Positions 48,185-57,843 of a stretch of DNA of 64,000 nt are shown one piece after another. Origin of the DNA: Cellulomonas sp. B6 (GTDB lineage: Bacteria > Actinomycetota > Actinomycetes > Actinomycetales > Cellulomonadaceae). The notes beneath the pieces were generated by a model. It searched no databases and was not told the origin of the DNA. It was given only the letters and a program-made list of their open reading frames with translations. Every line of letters starts with the position of its first letter. The stretch's first letter is position 1. The stretch is taken from NCBI RefSeq assembly GCF_001462455.1, contig NZ_LNTD01000072.1, positions 33,976 to 97,975 on the forward strand. Reading direction: 5' to 3'. A program made the position numbers and the translations under genes.

Positions 48185-49182
48185 CAGCCCGACGTCCGCC
48201 GTGCGTGCACGGCGGGCTCGACCGTCGGCAGCGGCGTCCGGGCGACGATGCCGGCGACGACGTCCTGCGTCGTGCGGCCGGCGAGGCGGGACTCGGTGCT
48301 CGGGAGCAACCGGTGCGCGAGGACGGCGACGGCGAGCTCCTGCACGTCGTCGGGCAGCACGTGGTCGCGGCCCGCCATGGCCGCGGCGGACTTCGCGGCA
48401 CGCAGCAGCTGGATCGCGGCGCGCGGGGACGCGCCCAGCCGCAGGCCCGGGTCGGAACGCGACGCCGTCACGAGGTCCACGACGTACCGCTTGACGGAGG
48501 GGGCCGCGTGCAGCCGGCGCGCGACGTCGATGCAGCGCTGGATCTCGGCGGCGTCGGTGACGGGCCGCAGGCGCGCGAGCGGGTCGGCGAGCTCCTGCGC
48601 GTCGAGCATGTCGAGCTCGGCCTCGACGCTCGGGTACCCGACCGTCAGGCGCGCCATGAAGCGGTCGCGCTGCGCCTCGGGCAGCGGGTAGGTGCCTTCC
48701 ATCTCGACCGGGTTCTGCGTCGCGACGACCAGGAACGGGCGGGGGAGCGGGTACGACCGGCCGTCGACGGTGGCCTGCGCCTCCTGCATGCACTCGAGCA
48801 GCGCGGACTGCGTCTTGGGTGACGCGCGGTTGATCTCGTCGCCGATCACGACGTGCGCGAAGACCGGGCCCGGCCGGAACTCGAACTCGTGCGTCTGCGC
48901 GCGGAAGATGTTGACGCCCGTGAGGTCGCTCGGGAGCAGGTCGGGCGTGAACTGGATGCGGCCGACCTGGGCGTCGATGCTGCGCGCGATCGCCTTGGCG
49001 AGCGTGGTCTTGCCGACCCCGGGGACGTCCTCGAGGAGCAGGTGCCCCTCGGCCAGCAGGACCGCCAGCGACGTGCGCACCAGCTCGGGTCGGCCCGTGA
49101 CGACGGACTCGATGCTCGTGCGCAGGCGGGTGGTGACGGCGACGAGCCCGGCGAGCTCGTCCGGTGTCGGCAGTGACGACAT
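48184..49182 (-). CDS. MoxR family AAA+ ATPase
   Basis: A 332-residue AAA+ chaperone. Walker A EDVPGVGKTTLAKA (about residue 55), Walker B VVIGDEINRASPKTQ, sensor 1 VVATQNPVEMEGTYPL, and the C-terminal lid with GASPRAAIQLLRAAKS. MoxR proteins remodel VWA-containing partners; here the partner is the adjacent DUF58 protein. The ATG at 49182 gives MSSLPTPDELAGLVAV; a GAGGGAG ribosome site lies just upstream on the minus strand. It diverges from mraZ. Confidence 0.94.
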   Translation of the reverse strand: MSSLPTPDELAGLVAVTTRLRTSIESVVTGRPELVRTSLAVLLAEGHLLLEDVPGVGKTTLAKAIARSIDAQVGRIQFTPDLLPSDLTGVNIFRAQTHEFEFRPGPVFAHVVIGDEINRASPKTQSALLECMQEAQATVDGRSYPLPRPFLVVATQNPVEMEGTYPLPEAQRDRFMARLTVGYPSVEAELDMLDAQELADPLARLRPVTDAAEIQRCIDVARRLHAAPSVKRYVVDLVTASRSDPGLRLGASPRAAIQLLRAAKSAAAMAGRDHVLPDDVQELAVAVLAHRLLPSTESRLAGRTTQDVVAGIVARTPLPTVEPAVHARRTSG

Positions 49183-49523
49183 GTGTGCGGCTCCCTCGTC
49201 GGACTGGGACGAGCGTACGCATCGCGCAGGGCGTGCGGGCGGGCTTGGCGGGCGGACCTCACCCGTCCGCGCGGGTCGGGCGCGGGTGGCGGGGCGCGGC
49301 GGGCGCCCCCCCCACTTCCCCCCACGGTGGCTCCCCGTGCGCACCTCGTCGGCGCGTGTGGGCCTCTCGGCGTGCCGGATTGCCGTCGTTCGCACTGGTT
49401 CGTCCGGGCGCGACGTGGCCGTGGCGCTCTTCCTGGCAGATCGCGCCCTCCACTCTGCACCACCGCTCTGACCTGCGACGACGCCGATCGAACGGGTGAA
49501 CTTGGCGGTATCAGAAGATGCGG

Positions 49524-49559
49524 GTGGAGGGAAGTGGAGTACCGTGGAGGCACGTGGTG
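49524..49559 (+). promoter_or_regulatory. MraZ operator: four GTGGnG repeats at 10-bp period
   Basis: GTGGAG at 49524, 49534 and 49544 and GTGGTG at 49554, each separated by 4 bp. This is the known arrangement for MraZ, which autoregulates the dcw operon. A TACCGT (49540-49545) within it may be the -10. The rest of the 477-bp gap 49183-49659 (from the moxR start to the repeats) shows no gene or clear promoter. Confidence 0.85.
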
Positions 49560-49659
49560 AGGGCTGGGGGGAACCGGCCCTGGCCGCCGCCGCGCACGCT
49601 CCGCGAGGACCGCGCCGGGGATGGTCCACACGGGTCGGGGCGATCGGGAGGGGAGTGAG

Positions 49660-50133
49660 GTGTCGTATGAGTCGTCCGGCGCCTTCGGCTCCTTCGCGCC
49701 CTTCCTCGGGACGTACACGCCGCGCCTGGACGACAAGGGGCGGCTCATCCTCCCGGCCAAGTTCCGGCCGCAGCTGGCCGGTGGGCTCGTGATGACCCGC
49801 GGGCAGGAGCGCTGCCTCTTCGTGCTCCCGATGGACGAGTTCCGCCGCATGCACGACCAGCTGCGCACCGCGCCGGTCACGAGCAAGCAGGCCCGCGACT
49901 ACCTGCGCGTGTTCCTGTCCGGCGCCAGCGACGAGCAGCCCGACAAGCAGGGCCGCATCTCGATCCCGCCGATGCTGCGCACCTACGCGGGTCTCGACCG
50001 GGACGTCGCGGTCATCGGCACCGGCACCCGCGTCGAGATCTGGGACCTGCAGGCCTGGGAGACGTACCTGGCCGAGCAGGAGGCCGGGTACGCCGACACC
50101 ACCGAGGAGGTCTTCCCGAACGGCCCCTTCTAG
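49660..50133 (+). CDS. mraZ: Transcriptional regulator MraZ
   Basis: A 157-residue DNA-binding regulator with two SpoVT/AbrB-like repeats: [20 protein letters not shown] and, in the second half, [20 protein letters not shown]. It binds the GTGGnG repeats upstream and represses the cluster it heads. The GTG at 49660 follows GGGAGGGGA; it leaves about 12 extra residues before the usual FLGTY start, and no alternative start codon exists nearer to FLG. It is followed by a 218-bp gap before rsmH. Confidence 0.95.
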   Translation: MSYESSGAFGSFAPFLGTYTPRLDDKGRLILPAKFRPQLAGGLVMTRGQERCLFVLPMDEFRRMHDQLRTAPVTSKQARDYLRVFLSGASDEQPDKQGRISIPPMLRTYAGLDRDVAVIGTGTRVEIWDLQAWETYLAEQEAGYADTTEEVFPNGPF

Positions 50134-50191
50134 CCCGACCCACGACGACGACCGCACGACCGCCGCACGACCGCTGCTCCGCCCGACGAGA

Positions 50192-50277
50192 CCTCCTCCC
50201 GTCCGCTCTGACGCCACTTCCCCGGCGCCAGAGGGTCGGTGGGGGATCTGGCCGGACGGAGGAGGGACCGTCCGGCC
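50192..50277 (+). promoter_or_regulatory. Structured leader between mraZ and rsmH with competing hairpins
   Basis: Hairpin 1: 50206-50215 with 50224-50233 (9 of 10 pairs). Hairpin 2: GGCCGGACGG (50250-50259) pairs perfectly with CCGTCCGGCC (50268-50277) around a loop holding AGGAGG. An upstream CCTCCTCC (50192-50199) can instead pair with GGAGGAGG (50258-50265). Mutually exclusive folds suggest attenuation, but this is a reading by eye. Confidence 0.35.
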
Positions 50278-50351
50278 ATCCACCAGCACGACGAGCACCA
50301 CCGACGCGCAGGACCGAGACCGGCACGACCGAGACCCGCAGGGGAGGGCAG

Positions 50352-51350
50352 ATGGACGAGCAGCACGAGGCCGCGAGCCGGCACACGCCGGTCCTGCTGC
50401 AGCGCTGCCTCGACCTGCTCGCCCCCGCGCTGAGCGAGCCGGGTGCCGTGATGGTCGACTCCACCCTCGGCATGGGCGGCCACACCGAGGGCGTCCTGCG
50501 GGCGTTCGAGCACGTGCGGGTGATCGGCATCGACCGCGACCCCCAGGCGCTCGCGCTCGCGTCGGACCGGCTCGCGCCGTTCGGCGACCGGTTCACCGGC
50601 GTCCACGCCGTCTACGACGAGATCCGGGACGTGCTCGACGACCTCGGCGTCCCCGCGGTGCAGGGCGTCCTCATGGACCTCGGCGTGTCGTCGCTGCAGC
50701 TCGACGAGGCGGACCGGGGCTTCGCCTACGCCCACGACGCACCGCTCGACATGCGCATGGACCCCACCACCGGGGCCACCGCGGCCGACGTGCTCAACAC
50801 GTACGACGAGCGCGCGATCGCGCGGGTCCTGCGCGAGTACGGCGAGGAGCGCTTCGCCGCACGGATCGCCCGGGGCGTCGTGCGCCGCCGCGAGCAGCAG
50901 CCGCTGACGCGCACGTCCGAGCTCGTCGACGTCGTGCGCGCCGGCGTGCCCGCGGCCACGCGACGCACGGGCGGCCACCCGGCCAAGCGCACGTTCCAGG
51001 CGCTGCGCATCGAGGTCAACGGCGAGCTCGCCGCGCTCGAGCGCGCGCTGCCGGCGTCGGTCGAGGCGCTCGCCGTCGGCGGTCGGATCGTCGTCGAGTC
51101 GTACCAGTCGCTCGAGGACCGGCTCGTCAAGCGCGCGCTCGCCGCGGGCGCCACGTCGAGCGCGCCGCCCGACCTGCCGGTCGAGCCCGCGACCCACGCG
51201 CCCTACCTGCGTCTGCTGACCCGCGGCGCGGAGGAGGCGGACGACGCCGAGCTCGCCCGCAACCCGCGTTCCCAGTCCGTCCGCCTGCGCGCCGCCGAGC
51301 GGCTGCGTCCCACCCCCGACCACCTGCGCACCCCGAGGAGAGCCGCATGA
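50352..51350 (+). CDS. rsmH: 16S rRNA (cytosine1402-N4)-methyltransferase RsmH
   Basis: A 332-residue SAM-dependent enzyme methylating C1402 in the ribosomal P site; historically Mra[31 protein letters not shown] (SAM motif I), [41 protein letters not shown], and [15 protein letters not shown]. The ATG at 50352 has GGGGAGGG upstream. It overlaps ftsL by 4 bp. It is second in the dcw cluster. Confidence 0.97.
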   Translation: MDEQHEAASRHTPVLLQRCLDLLAPALSEPGAVMVDSTLGMGGHTEGVLRAFEHVRVIGIDRDPQALALASDRLAPFGDRFTGVHAVYDEIRDVLDDLGVPAVQGVLMDLGVSSLQLDEADRGFAYAHDAPLDMRMDPTTGATAADVLNTYDERAIARVLREYGEERFAARIARGVVRRREQQPLTRTSELVDVVRAGVPAATRRTGGHPAKRTFQALRIEVNGELAALERALPASVEALAVGGRIVVESYQSLEDRLVKRALAAGATSSAPPDLPVEPATHAPYLRLLTRGAEEADDAELARNPRSQSVRLRAAERLRPTPDHLRTPRRAA

Positions 51351-51766
51351 GCGCCCTGCCCCTGGCCGCCGCCCGCACCGGCGCGGCCCGTGCGTACCCA
51401 CAGCCCGCACGTCCCGCGGCGGCGCCCCCGCCGCGGCTGCGCGTCGTCCGCGCGCCCGCGCAGGCGCGGTCCCGTGTGCCGTTCGTACTGGCCTGCATGG
51501 CGGTGCTGGGCGGTGCGCTGCTGGCGGCCCTGCTGCTCAACACGCAGGTCGCCTCGCTCGCGTTCGAGCGGTACGAGCTGTCGAACGAGCTCGGCCAGCT
51601 CCGCCAGGACCGCATGGACCTCGTGGCCCAGCTCGACGCGAAGTCGTCGCCGACGCAGCTGGCGCAGGCCGCGCGCGGACTGGGCATGGTCGAGGCCAAC
51701 GGCACCGGGTGGCTCCGGCTCGCGGACGGCAGCGTCCAGGGAGCCCCCGCACCCGCCGCCGGATGA
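51347..51766 (+). CDS. ftsL: Cell division protein FtsL-like
   Basis: A 139-residue bitopic protein: Pro/Ala/Arg-rich cytoplasmic N-terminus, a single hydrophobic helix ([20 protein letters not shown], about residues 44-63), then a periplasmic coiled coil ([25 protein letters not shown]). This matches FtsL in size and topology, and its place between rsmH and the PBP gene is the canonical one. FtsL joins FtsQ and FtsB to activate FtsW-FtsI. Sequence identity in FtsL is low, so the call rests on topology and position. Overlaps both neighbours by 4 bp. Confidence 0.88.
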   Translation: MSALPLAAARTGAARAYPQPARPAAAPPPRLRVVRAPAQARSRVPFVLACMAVLGGALLAALLLNTQVASLAFERYELSNELGQLRQDRMDLVAQLDAKSSPTQLAQAARGLGMVEANGTGWLRLADGSVQGAPAPAAG

Positions 51767-53751
51767 CCACCCGCGCCCGGGGGGAGTCCCCCCGCGTCCG
51801 GCGCGTACCCCACGCCCGTGGTGGTGCGGCGGTCCCGCGCGTCGCGGCGGACCGGCGCGCACCGCGTGGCACGGTGGGCGGCGTGAGCGAGCGCAGCACG
51901 ACCGTCCCGCGCCGCCGGCCCGACGCGGTGCGGTCGACCCGGACCGGCGGCGTCGCGGCGCGCCCGGCGACGGGCTCGGTCCGCGCCGGCGGGCGTCCTC
52001 CGCAGGACCCGCCGGCCCCACGGACCGTCGTCGCGTCGCGTGGTCGCGTGGTCGCGCTCGTCGTGGTGTTCGCGCTCGTGCTGTCCGTGTTCGTGGGCCG
52101 ACTCGTCTACGTGCAGGGCGTCGCGGGTCCCGAGCTCGCGGCGGAGGCGCGGGGCAAGCGCATGACCACGGTCTCGACGATCGGGGAGCGCGGGGCGATC
52201 ACCGACGCCCACGGCGTCGTGCTCGCGTCGTCGGTCGAGCGCTACGAGGTCGAGGTGAACCAGCGCCTCGTGGCGCAGTACCGCGCTCGCGGCACGACCG
52301 ACGCGATGGACGGTGCCGCGGGCGTCGCGCAGCAGCTCGCGCCGCTGCTCGGCATGAGCGCCGCCGAGCTCGGCGGTCGTCTGGTGGGTGACCGTGGGTG
52401 GCTCGTCGTCGCCAACGACGTGCTGCCCGAGATCGCTCGCGAGATCCGCGCGCTGCGGCTGGACGGGATCACCGTCCGGCGCGTCGCGGAGCGTGTGTAC
52501 CCCAAGGGGGCCGTCGCGGGGAACATCGTCGGCTTCGTCAACTCCGAGGGCGTCGGGCTGCAAGGGTTGGAGTACACCCTCAACGACCAGCTCGTGGGCA
52601 CCGCGGGGAAGGAGAGCTTCGAGCGCGGGCGCGGCGGGCAGCCGCTGCCGGGCGGCGTCAACGAGCAGACCCCCGCGCGCGACGGCCGGTCCGTGCGGCT
52701 CACGCTCGACTCCGACCTGCAGTGGAAGGCCGAGGAGGCGCTGCGCAACCAGGTCGCCGCGACGGGTGCCGAGGGCGGGACGGTCGTCGTGATGTCCAAG
52801 GACGGGCGCGTGCTCGCGCTCGCGGACTCGACGCCGTTCGACCCCAACGCGCCCGGGGACGCCGCGGCGGGGGCGCTCTCGCGCAGCGTCGCCGACCCGT
52901 TCGAACCGGGCTCCACCAGCAAGGTCGTGACGATGGCGGCCGCGCTGGAGGAGGGGCTGGTGCAGCCGACCGAGCGGTTCGAGGTCGCCGACCGGTGGCA
53001 GACGCCGCAGGGCGAGACCATCAAGGACTCGCACGACCACCCCGTGCTCAAGCTCACGGCCACCGGGATCTTCGCCGAGTCGTCGAACGTGGGGACCGTC
53101 GAGTTCGGGCAGCGGCTGTCCAAGCAGCAGCGGTACGACTACATGAGCAGGTTCGGGTTCGGCCAGCGCACCGGCATCGAGATGCCCGGCGAGACGGCCG
53201 GCAGCCTGCGCACGCCCGACAAGTGGCAGGGTCGCGACGAGTACGCGGTCATGTTCGGCCAGGCCGTGTCGGTCAACGCGCTGCAGGCCGCGAGCGTCTT
53301 CGCCACGATCGCCAACGGCGGCGTGCGCGTCCCGCCGCACATGGTCGCCGGGTACACCGACCAGGACGGCACGTTCCAGGAGAAGCCGGCGCCCGAGGCC
53401 ACGCGCGTCGTCTCGGAGCAGACGGCCGCGAGCGTGCTGTCGATGATGGAGAGCGTCGTCGACGACGGGACCGGCGGCAACGCCGCGATCCCCGGCTACC
53501 GCGTCGCGGGCAAGACCGGCACCGCGCAGCGCTTCAACCCGAGCGGCTACACGTCCTCGTTCATCGGGGTCGCGCCGGTCGACGACCCGCAGGTCGTCAC
53601 GGCCGTGATCCTGCACAACCCGCGCACCTCGACGTACGGCGGGACGGTGGCCGCGCCGGTCTTCGCGGACGTCACCGGCTACGCGCTGCGCCAGCTGGGG
53701 ATCGCCCCGTCGGGCACCGCCCCCACGCTGTACCCGGCGACGTGGGAGTGA
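51763..53751 (+). CDS. ftsI: Septal peptidoglycan transpeptidase (PBP3/FtsI)
   Basis: A 662-residue class B penicillin-binding protein. Long basic/Pro-rich cytoplasmic N-terminus (about 95 residues), one TM (VVALVVVFALVLSVFVGRLV), a pedestal domain, and the transpeptidase with S384-T-S-K387 (EPGSTSKVV), SSN in FAESSNVGT and KTG in VAGKTGTAQ (about residue 584). It crosslinks stem peptides at the septum together with FtsW. The ATG at 51763 overlaps ftsL. An internal promoter-like TAGATT for murE follows 11 bp after its stop. Confidence 0.95.
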   Translation: MTTRARGESPRVRRVPHARGGAAVPRVAADRRAPRGTVGGVSERSTTVPRRRPDAVRSTRTGGVAARPATGSVRAGGRPPQDPPAPRTVVASRGRVVALVVVFALVLSVFVGRLVYVQGVAGPELAAEARGKRMTTVSTIGERGAITDAHGVVLASSVERYEVEVNQRLVAQYRARGTTDAMDGAAGVAQQLAPLLGMSAAELGGRLVGDRGWLVVANDVLPEIAREIRALRLDGITVRRVAERVYPKGAVAGNIVGFVNSEGVGLQGLEYTLNDQLVGTAGKESFERGRGGQPLPGGVNEQTPARDGRSVRLTLDSDLQWKAEEALRNQVAATGAEGGTVVVMSKDGRVLALADSTPFDPNAPGDAAAGALSRSVADPFEPGSTSKVVTMAAALEEGLVQPTERFEVADRWQTPQGETIKDSHDHPVLKLTATGIFAESSNVGTVEFGQRLSKQQRYDYMSRFGFGQRTGIEMPGETAGSLRTPDKWQGRDEYAVMFGQAVSVNALQAASVFATIANGGVRVPPHMVAGYTDQDGTFQEKPAPEATRVVSEQTAASVLSMMESVVDDGTGGNAAIPGYRVAGKTGTAQRFNPSGYTSSFIGVAPVDDPQVVTAVILHNPRTSTYGGTVAAPVFADVTGYALRQLGIAPSGTAPTLYPATWE

Positions 53752-53761
53752 CCGGCCGGGG

Positions 53762-53767
53762 TAGATT
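53762..53767 (+). promoter_or_regulatory. -10 element 7 nt before murE
   Basis: TAGATT is followed by 7 nt and the murE ATG. It suggests an internal, leaderless promoter in the only real gap (23 bp) within the mur part of the cluster. Confidence 0.35.
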
Positions 53768-53774
53768 CCTCCCC

Positions 53775-55337
53775 ATGACGTCCCCCCTGGGCCGGCTGCG
53801 CCCTGAGCACCCGCCGGTCCGCAGGGTCGACGACCTCGTCGCGGCGTTCGCGCTGCGGACCACCGGCAGCGACCCCGCCGGGACCACCTTCACGGGTGTG
53901 TCCATGGCGAGCGGCGACGTGGAGCCGGGCGACGTGTTCGTCGCGGTCCCGGGCCTGAAGGTGCACGGCGCCCGGTTCGCCGCCGACGCGGTCGCTCGCG
54001 GGGCCGTGGCCGTGCTGACCGACGACGACGGCGCCGCGCTGGTGCCGACCGGCACGCCGGTGCTGCTGTCCGAGGACCCCCGTCTGCTGGCCGGCCCCGT
54101 GGCCGCGTGGGCGCTGGGCGACCCCGGTGAGCGGCTCGTGACCGTCGGCGTGACGGGCACGAACGGCAAGACGACGACGACGTACTTCGTGGACGCCGCG
54201 CTGCGCGCCGTGCACCCGGTGACCGCGGTGCTCGGCACGGTCGAGCTGCGCGTGGGCGACGACGCCGTCGAGAGCCCCCGCACGACCGTCGAGGCGCCGG
54301 TGCTGCAGTCGCTGCTGGCGCTCGCGCTCGAGCGCGGTGCCAGCGCGCTGACCACCGAGGTGTCGTCGCACGCCCTCGCTCTCGGCCGCGTGCTGGGCAC
54401 ACGGTTCGACGTCGTGGGCTTCAGCAACCTGCAGCGCGACCACCTCGACTTCCACGGCGACATGGAGGGCTACTTCCGCGACAAGGCGCGGCTGTTCTCG
54501 CCCGAGCAGGCGCGCCGTGGCGTCGTCGTGGTCGACGACGCGTGGGGCCAGCGGCTCGCGGAGGAGTCGCCGATCCCCGTGGAGAGCGTCGCGACGCGTC
54601 CCGGCACGCCCGTGTGCGCGGGTGCCGACTGGGTGGTCGTCGACGCCGACGTCGGTCTCGACGGCGTCGGGTCGCGGTTCTCGCTGCGCGGTCCGGACGG
54701 GCGCGTCCACGAGGCCCACAGCCCGCTGCCCGGACTCGTCAACGTCTCCAACGCGGCGCTGGCCGTCGTGCTCGCGCACGCCTCCGGCGTGCCGCTCGAC
54801 GTCGCGATCGCCGCGGTCGGGCAGGCGCACGCGATCCCCGGGCGCATGGAGCGCGTGGTCGAGCGCGGCGAGGGCCTGCCCCTGTGCCTCGTCGACTACG
54901 CGCACACGCCCGACGCGCTGACGCTCGCGCTCGAGGCGGTGCGCCCCATCACGCCTGGCCGTCTCGTGCTGGTCTACGGCTCGGACGGCGACCGCGACCG
55001 CGGCAAGCGGCCCATCATGGGGCAGGTGGGCGCGCGCCTGGCCGACGTGCTCGTCGTCACCGACGAGAACCCGCGCTCGGAGGACCCCGCGTCCATCCGC
55101 GCCGCCATCCTCGAGGGCGTGCGCGACGTGCGCCCCGACCTGGCCGACGTGCACGAGGCGACCAGCCGCGCGCAGGCCATCCGCGACGCCCTTCGTCTGG
55201 CAGGCCCGGACGACACCGTGATCGTCACGGGCAAGGGCCACGAACCGACCCAGGAGATCGCCGGGGTGTTCCACCGCTACAACGACCGTGACGTGTTCCT
55301 CGCCGTGCGCGCCGAGTGCCGGGAGCAGCACGCGTGA
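53775..55337 (+). CDS. murE: UDP-N-acetylmuramoyl-dipeptide ligase MurE (third-residue amino acid)
   Basis: A 520-residue ATP-dependent ligase adding the third amino acid of the stem peptide. P-loop VTGTNGKTTTTYFVD (about residue 125), the carbamylated-Lys region (FHGDMEGYFRDKARLF), DYAHTPDAL, and a specificity loop reading TDENPRSEDP. Enzymes adding meso-DAP typically read DNPR; here the first Asp is Glu. Cellulomonas-like bacteria have ornithine in this position, so the substrate is left open. GKGHEPTQEI near the end is standard. It starts with ATG at 53775, 23 bp after ftsI. Confidence 0.94.
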   Translation: MTSPLGRLRPEHPPVRRVDDLVAAFALRTTGSDPAGTTFTGVSMASGDVEPGDVFVAVPGLKVHGARFAADAVARGAVAVLTDDDGAALVPTGTPVLLSEDPRLLAGPVAAWALGDPGERLVTVGVTGTNGKTTTTYFVDAALRAVHPVTAVLGTVELRVGDDAVESPRTTVEAPVLQSLLALALERGASALTTEVSSHALALGRVLGTRFDVVGFSNLQRDHLDFHGDMEGYFRDKARLFSPEQARRGVVVVDDAWGQRLAEESPIPVESVATRPGTPVCAGADWVVVDADVGLDGVGSRFSLRGPDGRVHEAHSPLPGLVNVSNAALAVVLAHASGVPLDVAIAAVGQAHAIPGRMERVVERGEGLPLCLVDYAHTPDALTLALEAVRPITPGRLVLVYGSDGDRDRGKRPIMGQVGARLADVLVVTDENPRSEDPASIRAAILEGVRDVRPDLADVHEATSRAQAIRDALRLAGPDDTVIVTGKGHEPTQEIAGVFHRYNDRDVFLAVRAECREQHA

Positions 55338-56764
55338 TCGCGCTCACCGTCGCCGAGATCGCCGCCGCGACGGGCGGTGCGCCCGCGGGCGTCGCGCCCG
55401 GTCAGGTGGTCACCGGTCCCGTCGTGATCGACTCGCGCGAGGTCCTGCCCGGCGGGCTGTTCGTCGCGCTGCCCGGCGAGCACGTCGACGGGCACGACTA
55501 CGCCCACGCCGCGGTCGAGGCCGGTGCGGCGCTCGTGCTCGCCGCGCGCCCGCTCGACGGCGTGCCGTGCGTCGTGGTCCCGGACGTCGAGCGCGCGCTG
55601 GGCGACCTCGCGCGTGACGTGCTGGTGCGCCTGCGCGAGGCCGCGGCCGCTCCCGGCGGCAGCGGTCTGCAGGTGCTGGGCGTCACCGGCTCGGTTGGCA
55701 AGACCACGACCAAGGACCTCCTGGCGCAGCTGTGCGGCGCGGCCGGTCCGACGGTCGCACCGGTGCGCTCGTTCAACAACGAGATCGGCCTGCCGCTGAC
55801 CGTGCTGCGCGCCGACGAGTCGACGCGGTTCCTGGTCCTCGAGATGGGCGCGAGCGGTCCGGGGCACCTCACGTACCTCACGGACGTCGCCCCGCCCGAC
55901 GTGGCGGTCGTGCTGCTCGTCGGGCACGCCCACCTCGGCGGCTTCGGCGGGACGGTCGAGGGCGTCGCGCGCGCCAAGGCGGAGATCGTCGCGGGCCTCG
56001 TGCCGGGCGGCACCGCGGTCCTCAACGCCGACGACCACCGGGTGCGCGCCATGTCGGCGCAGGCGCCCGGGCCGGTCGTGCTGTTCGGCGTGGCCCCCGA
56101 CGCGCAGGTCCGCGCGGCCGACGTGCGTCTGGACGCGGTCGGGCGCGCGTCGTTCACGCTCGTGCACGCGGGTGTGCACGGCGCGCAGGAGCGGCGCGTG
56201 GACCTGCGGCTCGTGGGCGAGCACCACGTGCACAACGCGCTCGCGTCCGCGGCCGCCGCGCTCGCGCTCGGTCTCGACCTCGACGACGTCGTCGCGGGCC
56301 TGTCGGCCGCGGACGCGCTGTCGCCGCACCGCATGCACGTGGTCGACCGGGCCGACGGCGTGACGGTCGTCGACGACTCGTACAACGCGAACCCGGACTC
56401 GATGCGTGCGGCGCTCAAGGCCCTCGCGGTCATCGCGGGCCGTGAGCGTCGGTCCGTCGCGGTGCTGGGGGAGATGCGCGAGCTCGGCGACGAGCACCGC
56501 GCGGCGCACGACGCGATCGGGCGGCTCGTCGTGCGGCTCAACATCGGTCTGACGGTCGTGGTGGGGGAGCGCGCGCGGGCGATCCGTGACGGCGCCAACC
56601 ACGAGGGGTCGTGGGGTGACGAGGTCGTGCTGGCCGACGACGTCGACGCGGCCGCCGCGTTCCTCGCCGACGAGCTGCGCGCCGGCGACGTCGTGCTCGT
56701 GAAGTCGTCGTACGACGCGGGCCTGTGGCGTCTCGGCGACATCCTCACGGGGGCCGACGCATGA
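55334..56764 (+). CDS. murF: UDP-N-acetylmuramoyl-tripeptide--D-alanyl-D-alanine ligase
   Basis: A 476-residue ligase adding D-Ala-D-Ala, completing the UDP-MurNAc-pentapeptide. P-loop [16 protein letters not shown] (about residue 120), [36 protein letters not shown], and [13 protein letters not shown]. The order of the three Mur-ligase domains is complete. GTG start overlaps murE and the stop overlaps mraY, each by 4 bp. Confidence 0.97.
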   Translation: MIALTVAEIAAATGGAPAGVAPGQVVTGPVVIDSREVLPGGLFVALPGEHVDGHDYAHAAVEAGAALVLAARPLDGVPCVVVPDVERALGDLARDVLVRLREAAAAPGGSGLQVLGVTGSVGKTTTKDLLAQLCGAAGPTVAPVRSFNNEIGLPLTVLRADESTRFLVLEMGASGPGHLTYLTDVAPPDVAVVLLVGHAHLGGFGGTVEGVARAKAEIVAGLVPGGTAVLNADDHRVRAMSAQAPGPVVLFGVAPDAQVRAADVRLDAVGRASFTLVHAGVHGAQERRVDLRLVGEHHVHNALASAAAALALGLDLDDVVAGLSAADALSPHRMHVVDRADGVTVVDDSYNANPDSMRAALKALAVIAGRERRSVAVLGEMRELGDEHRAAHDAIGRLVVRLNIGLTVVVGERARAIRDGANHEGSWGDEVVLADDVDAAAAFLADELRAGDVVLVKSSYDAGLWRLGDILTGADA

Positions 56765-57843
56765 GGGCCGTCCTCATCTCGGGCGGCATCTCGATGCTGC
56801 TCGCGCTGCTCGGCACGCCGCTGTTCATCCGGTTCCTGGTCCGTCGGCAGTACGGCCAGTTCATCCGGCAGGACGGGCCGACCGCGCACTTCACCAAGCG
56901 CGGCACGCCCACGATGGGCGGCGTCGTCATCATCGGCGCGACGCTGGTCGGCTGGGCGCTCGGCCTGCTGCTGACCGGGACGCGCCCGAGCGCGTCGGCG
57001 CTGCTCGCGCTGTTCCTCATGACGGGGCTGGGCGTCGTCGGGTTCCTCGACGACTTCATCAAGATCTCGCGGCAACGGTCGCTCGGCCTGTCGCCGCTGT
57101 GGAAGATCGTGGGGCAGGGCGTCGTCGGCGTCGTGTTCTCGGTGCTCGCGCTGCAGTTCCCCAACGGGCAGTTCCGCACGCCGGCCTCGACGCGGATCTC
57201 GTTCATCCGCGACACGAACCTGGACCTCGCGTTCGCGGGCGTCACCGTCGGCCTCGTGCTGTTCGTGATCTGGGCCAACTTCCTCATCACGGCGTGGTCC
57301 AACGCGGTGAACCTCACCGACGGCCTGGACGGTCTCGCGACAGGCGTCTCGCTCATCGTCTTCGGTGCCTACGTCCTGGTGGGCGTGTGGCAGTTCAACC
57401 AGAGCTGCCAGGCCATCCTGTCCGCCGGGCCACGGTGCTACGAGACGCGCGACCCCCTCGACCTCGCGGTGGTCGCCGCAGCCATCACCGGCGCGCTGTT
57501 CGGGTTCCTGTGGTGGAACGCGAGCCCCGCCAAGATCTTCATGGGTGACACGGGCTCGCTCGCGCTGGGTGGCGCGCTGGCAGCACTGACCATCCTCACC
57601 CGCACCGAGATCCTCGGCGCGATCATCGGCGGCCTGTTCGTGCTCATCGTGCTGTCGGACGTCATCCAGATCGGCTTCTTCAAGATGACCGGCAAGCGGG
57701 TGTTCAAGATGGCACCGCTGCACCACCACTTCGAGCTGTCGGGGTGGGGCGAGGTGACGATCGTCATCAGGTTCTGGATCATCGCCGGCCTCTTCGTGGC
57801 GCTCGGGGTCGGCATCTTCTACGCGGAGTGGGTGGCGCAGTAG
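56761..57843 (+). CDS. mraY: Phospho-N-acetylmuramoyl-pentapeptide transferase
   Basis: A 360-residue, ten-TM enzyme moving phospho-MurNAc-pentapeptide from UDP to undecaprenyl phosphate, giving lipid I. Diagnostic loops: [55 protein letters not shown] and [14 protein letters not shown], which hold the catalytic Asp and His residues. The ATG at 56761 overlaps murF; murD begins directly after the TAG stop. Confidence 0.98.
   Translation: MRAVLISGGISMLLALLGTPLFIRFLVRRQYGQFIRQDGPTAHFTKRGTPTMGGVVIIGATLVGWALGLLLTGTRPSASALLALFLMTGLGVVGFLDDFIKISRQRSLGLSPLWKIVGQGVVGVVFSVLALQFPNGQFRTPASTRISFIRDTNLDLAFAGVTVGLVLFVIWANFLITAWSNAVNLTDGLDGLATGVSLIVFGAYVLVGVWQFNQSCQAILSAGPRCYETRDPLDLAVVAAAITGALFGFLWWNASPAKIFMGDTGSLALGGALAALTILTRTEILGAIIGGLFVLIVLSDVIQIGFFKMTGKRVFKMAPLHHHFELSGWGEVTIVIRFWIIAGLFVALGVGIFYAEWVAQ

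Noticed and set aside
49487..49500. A LexA box at TCGAACGGGTGAAC upstream of mraZ
   Set aside because: Only the left half-site matches; the right half is not GTTCGA.
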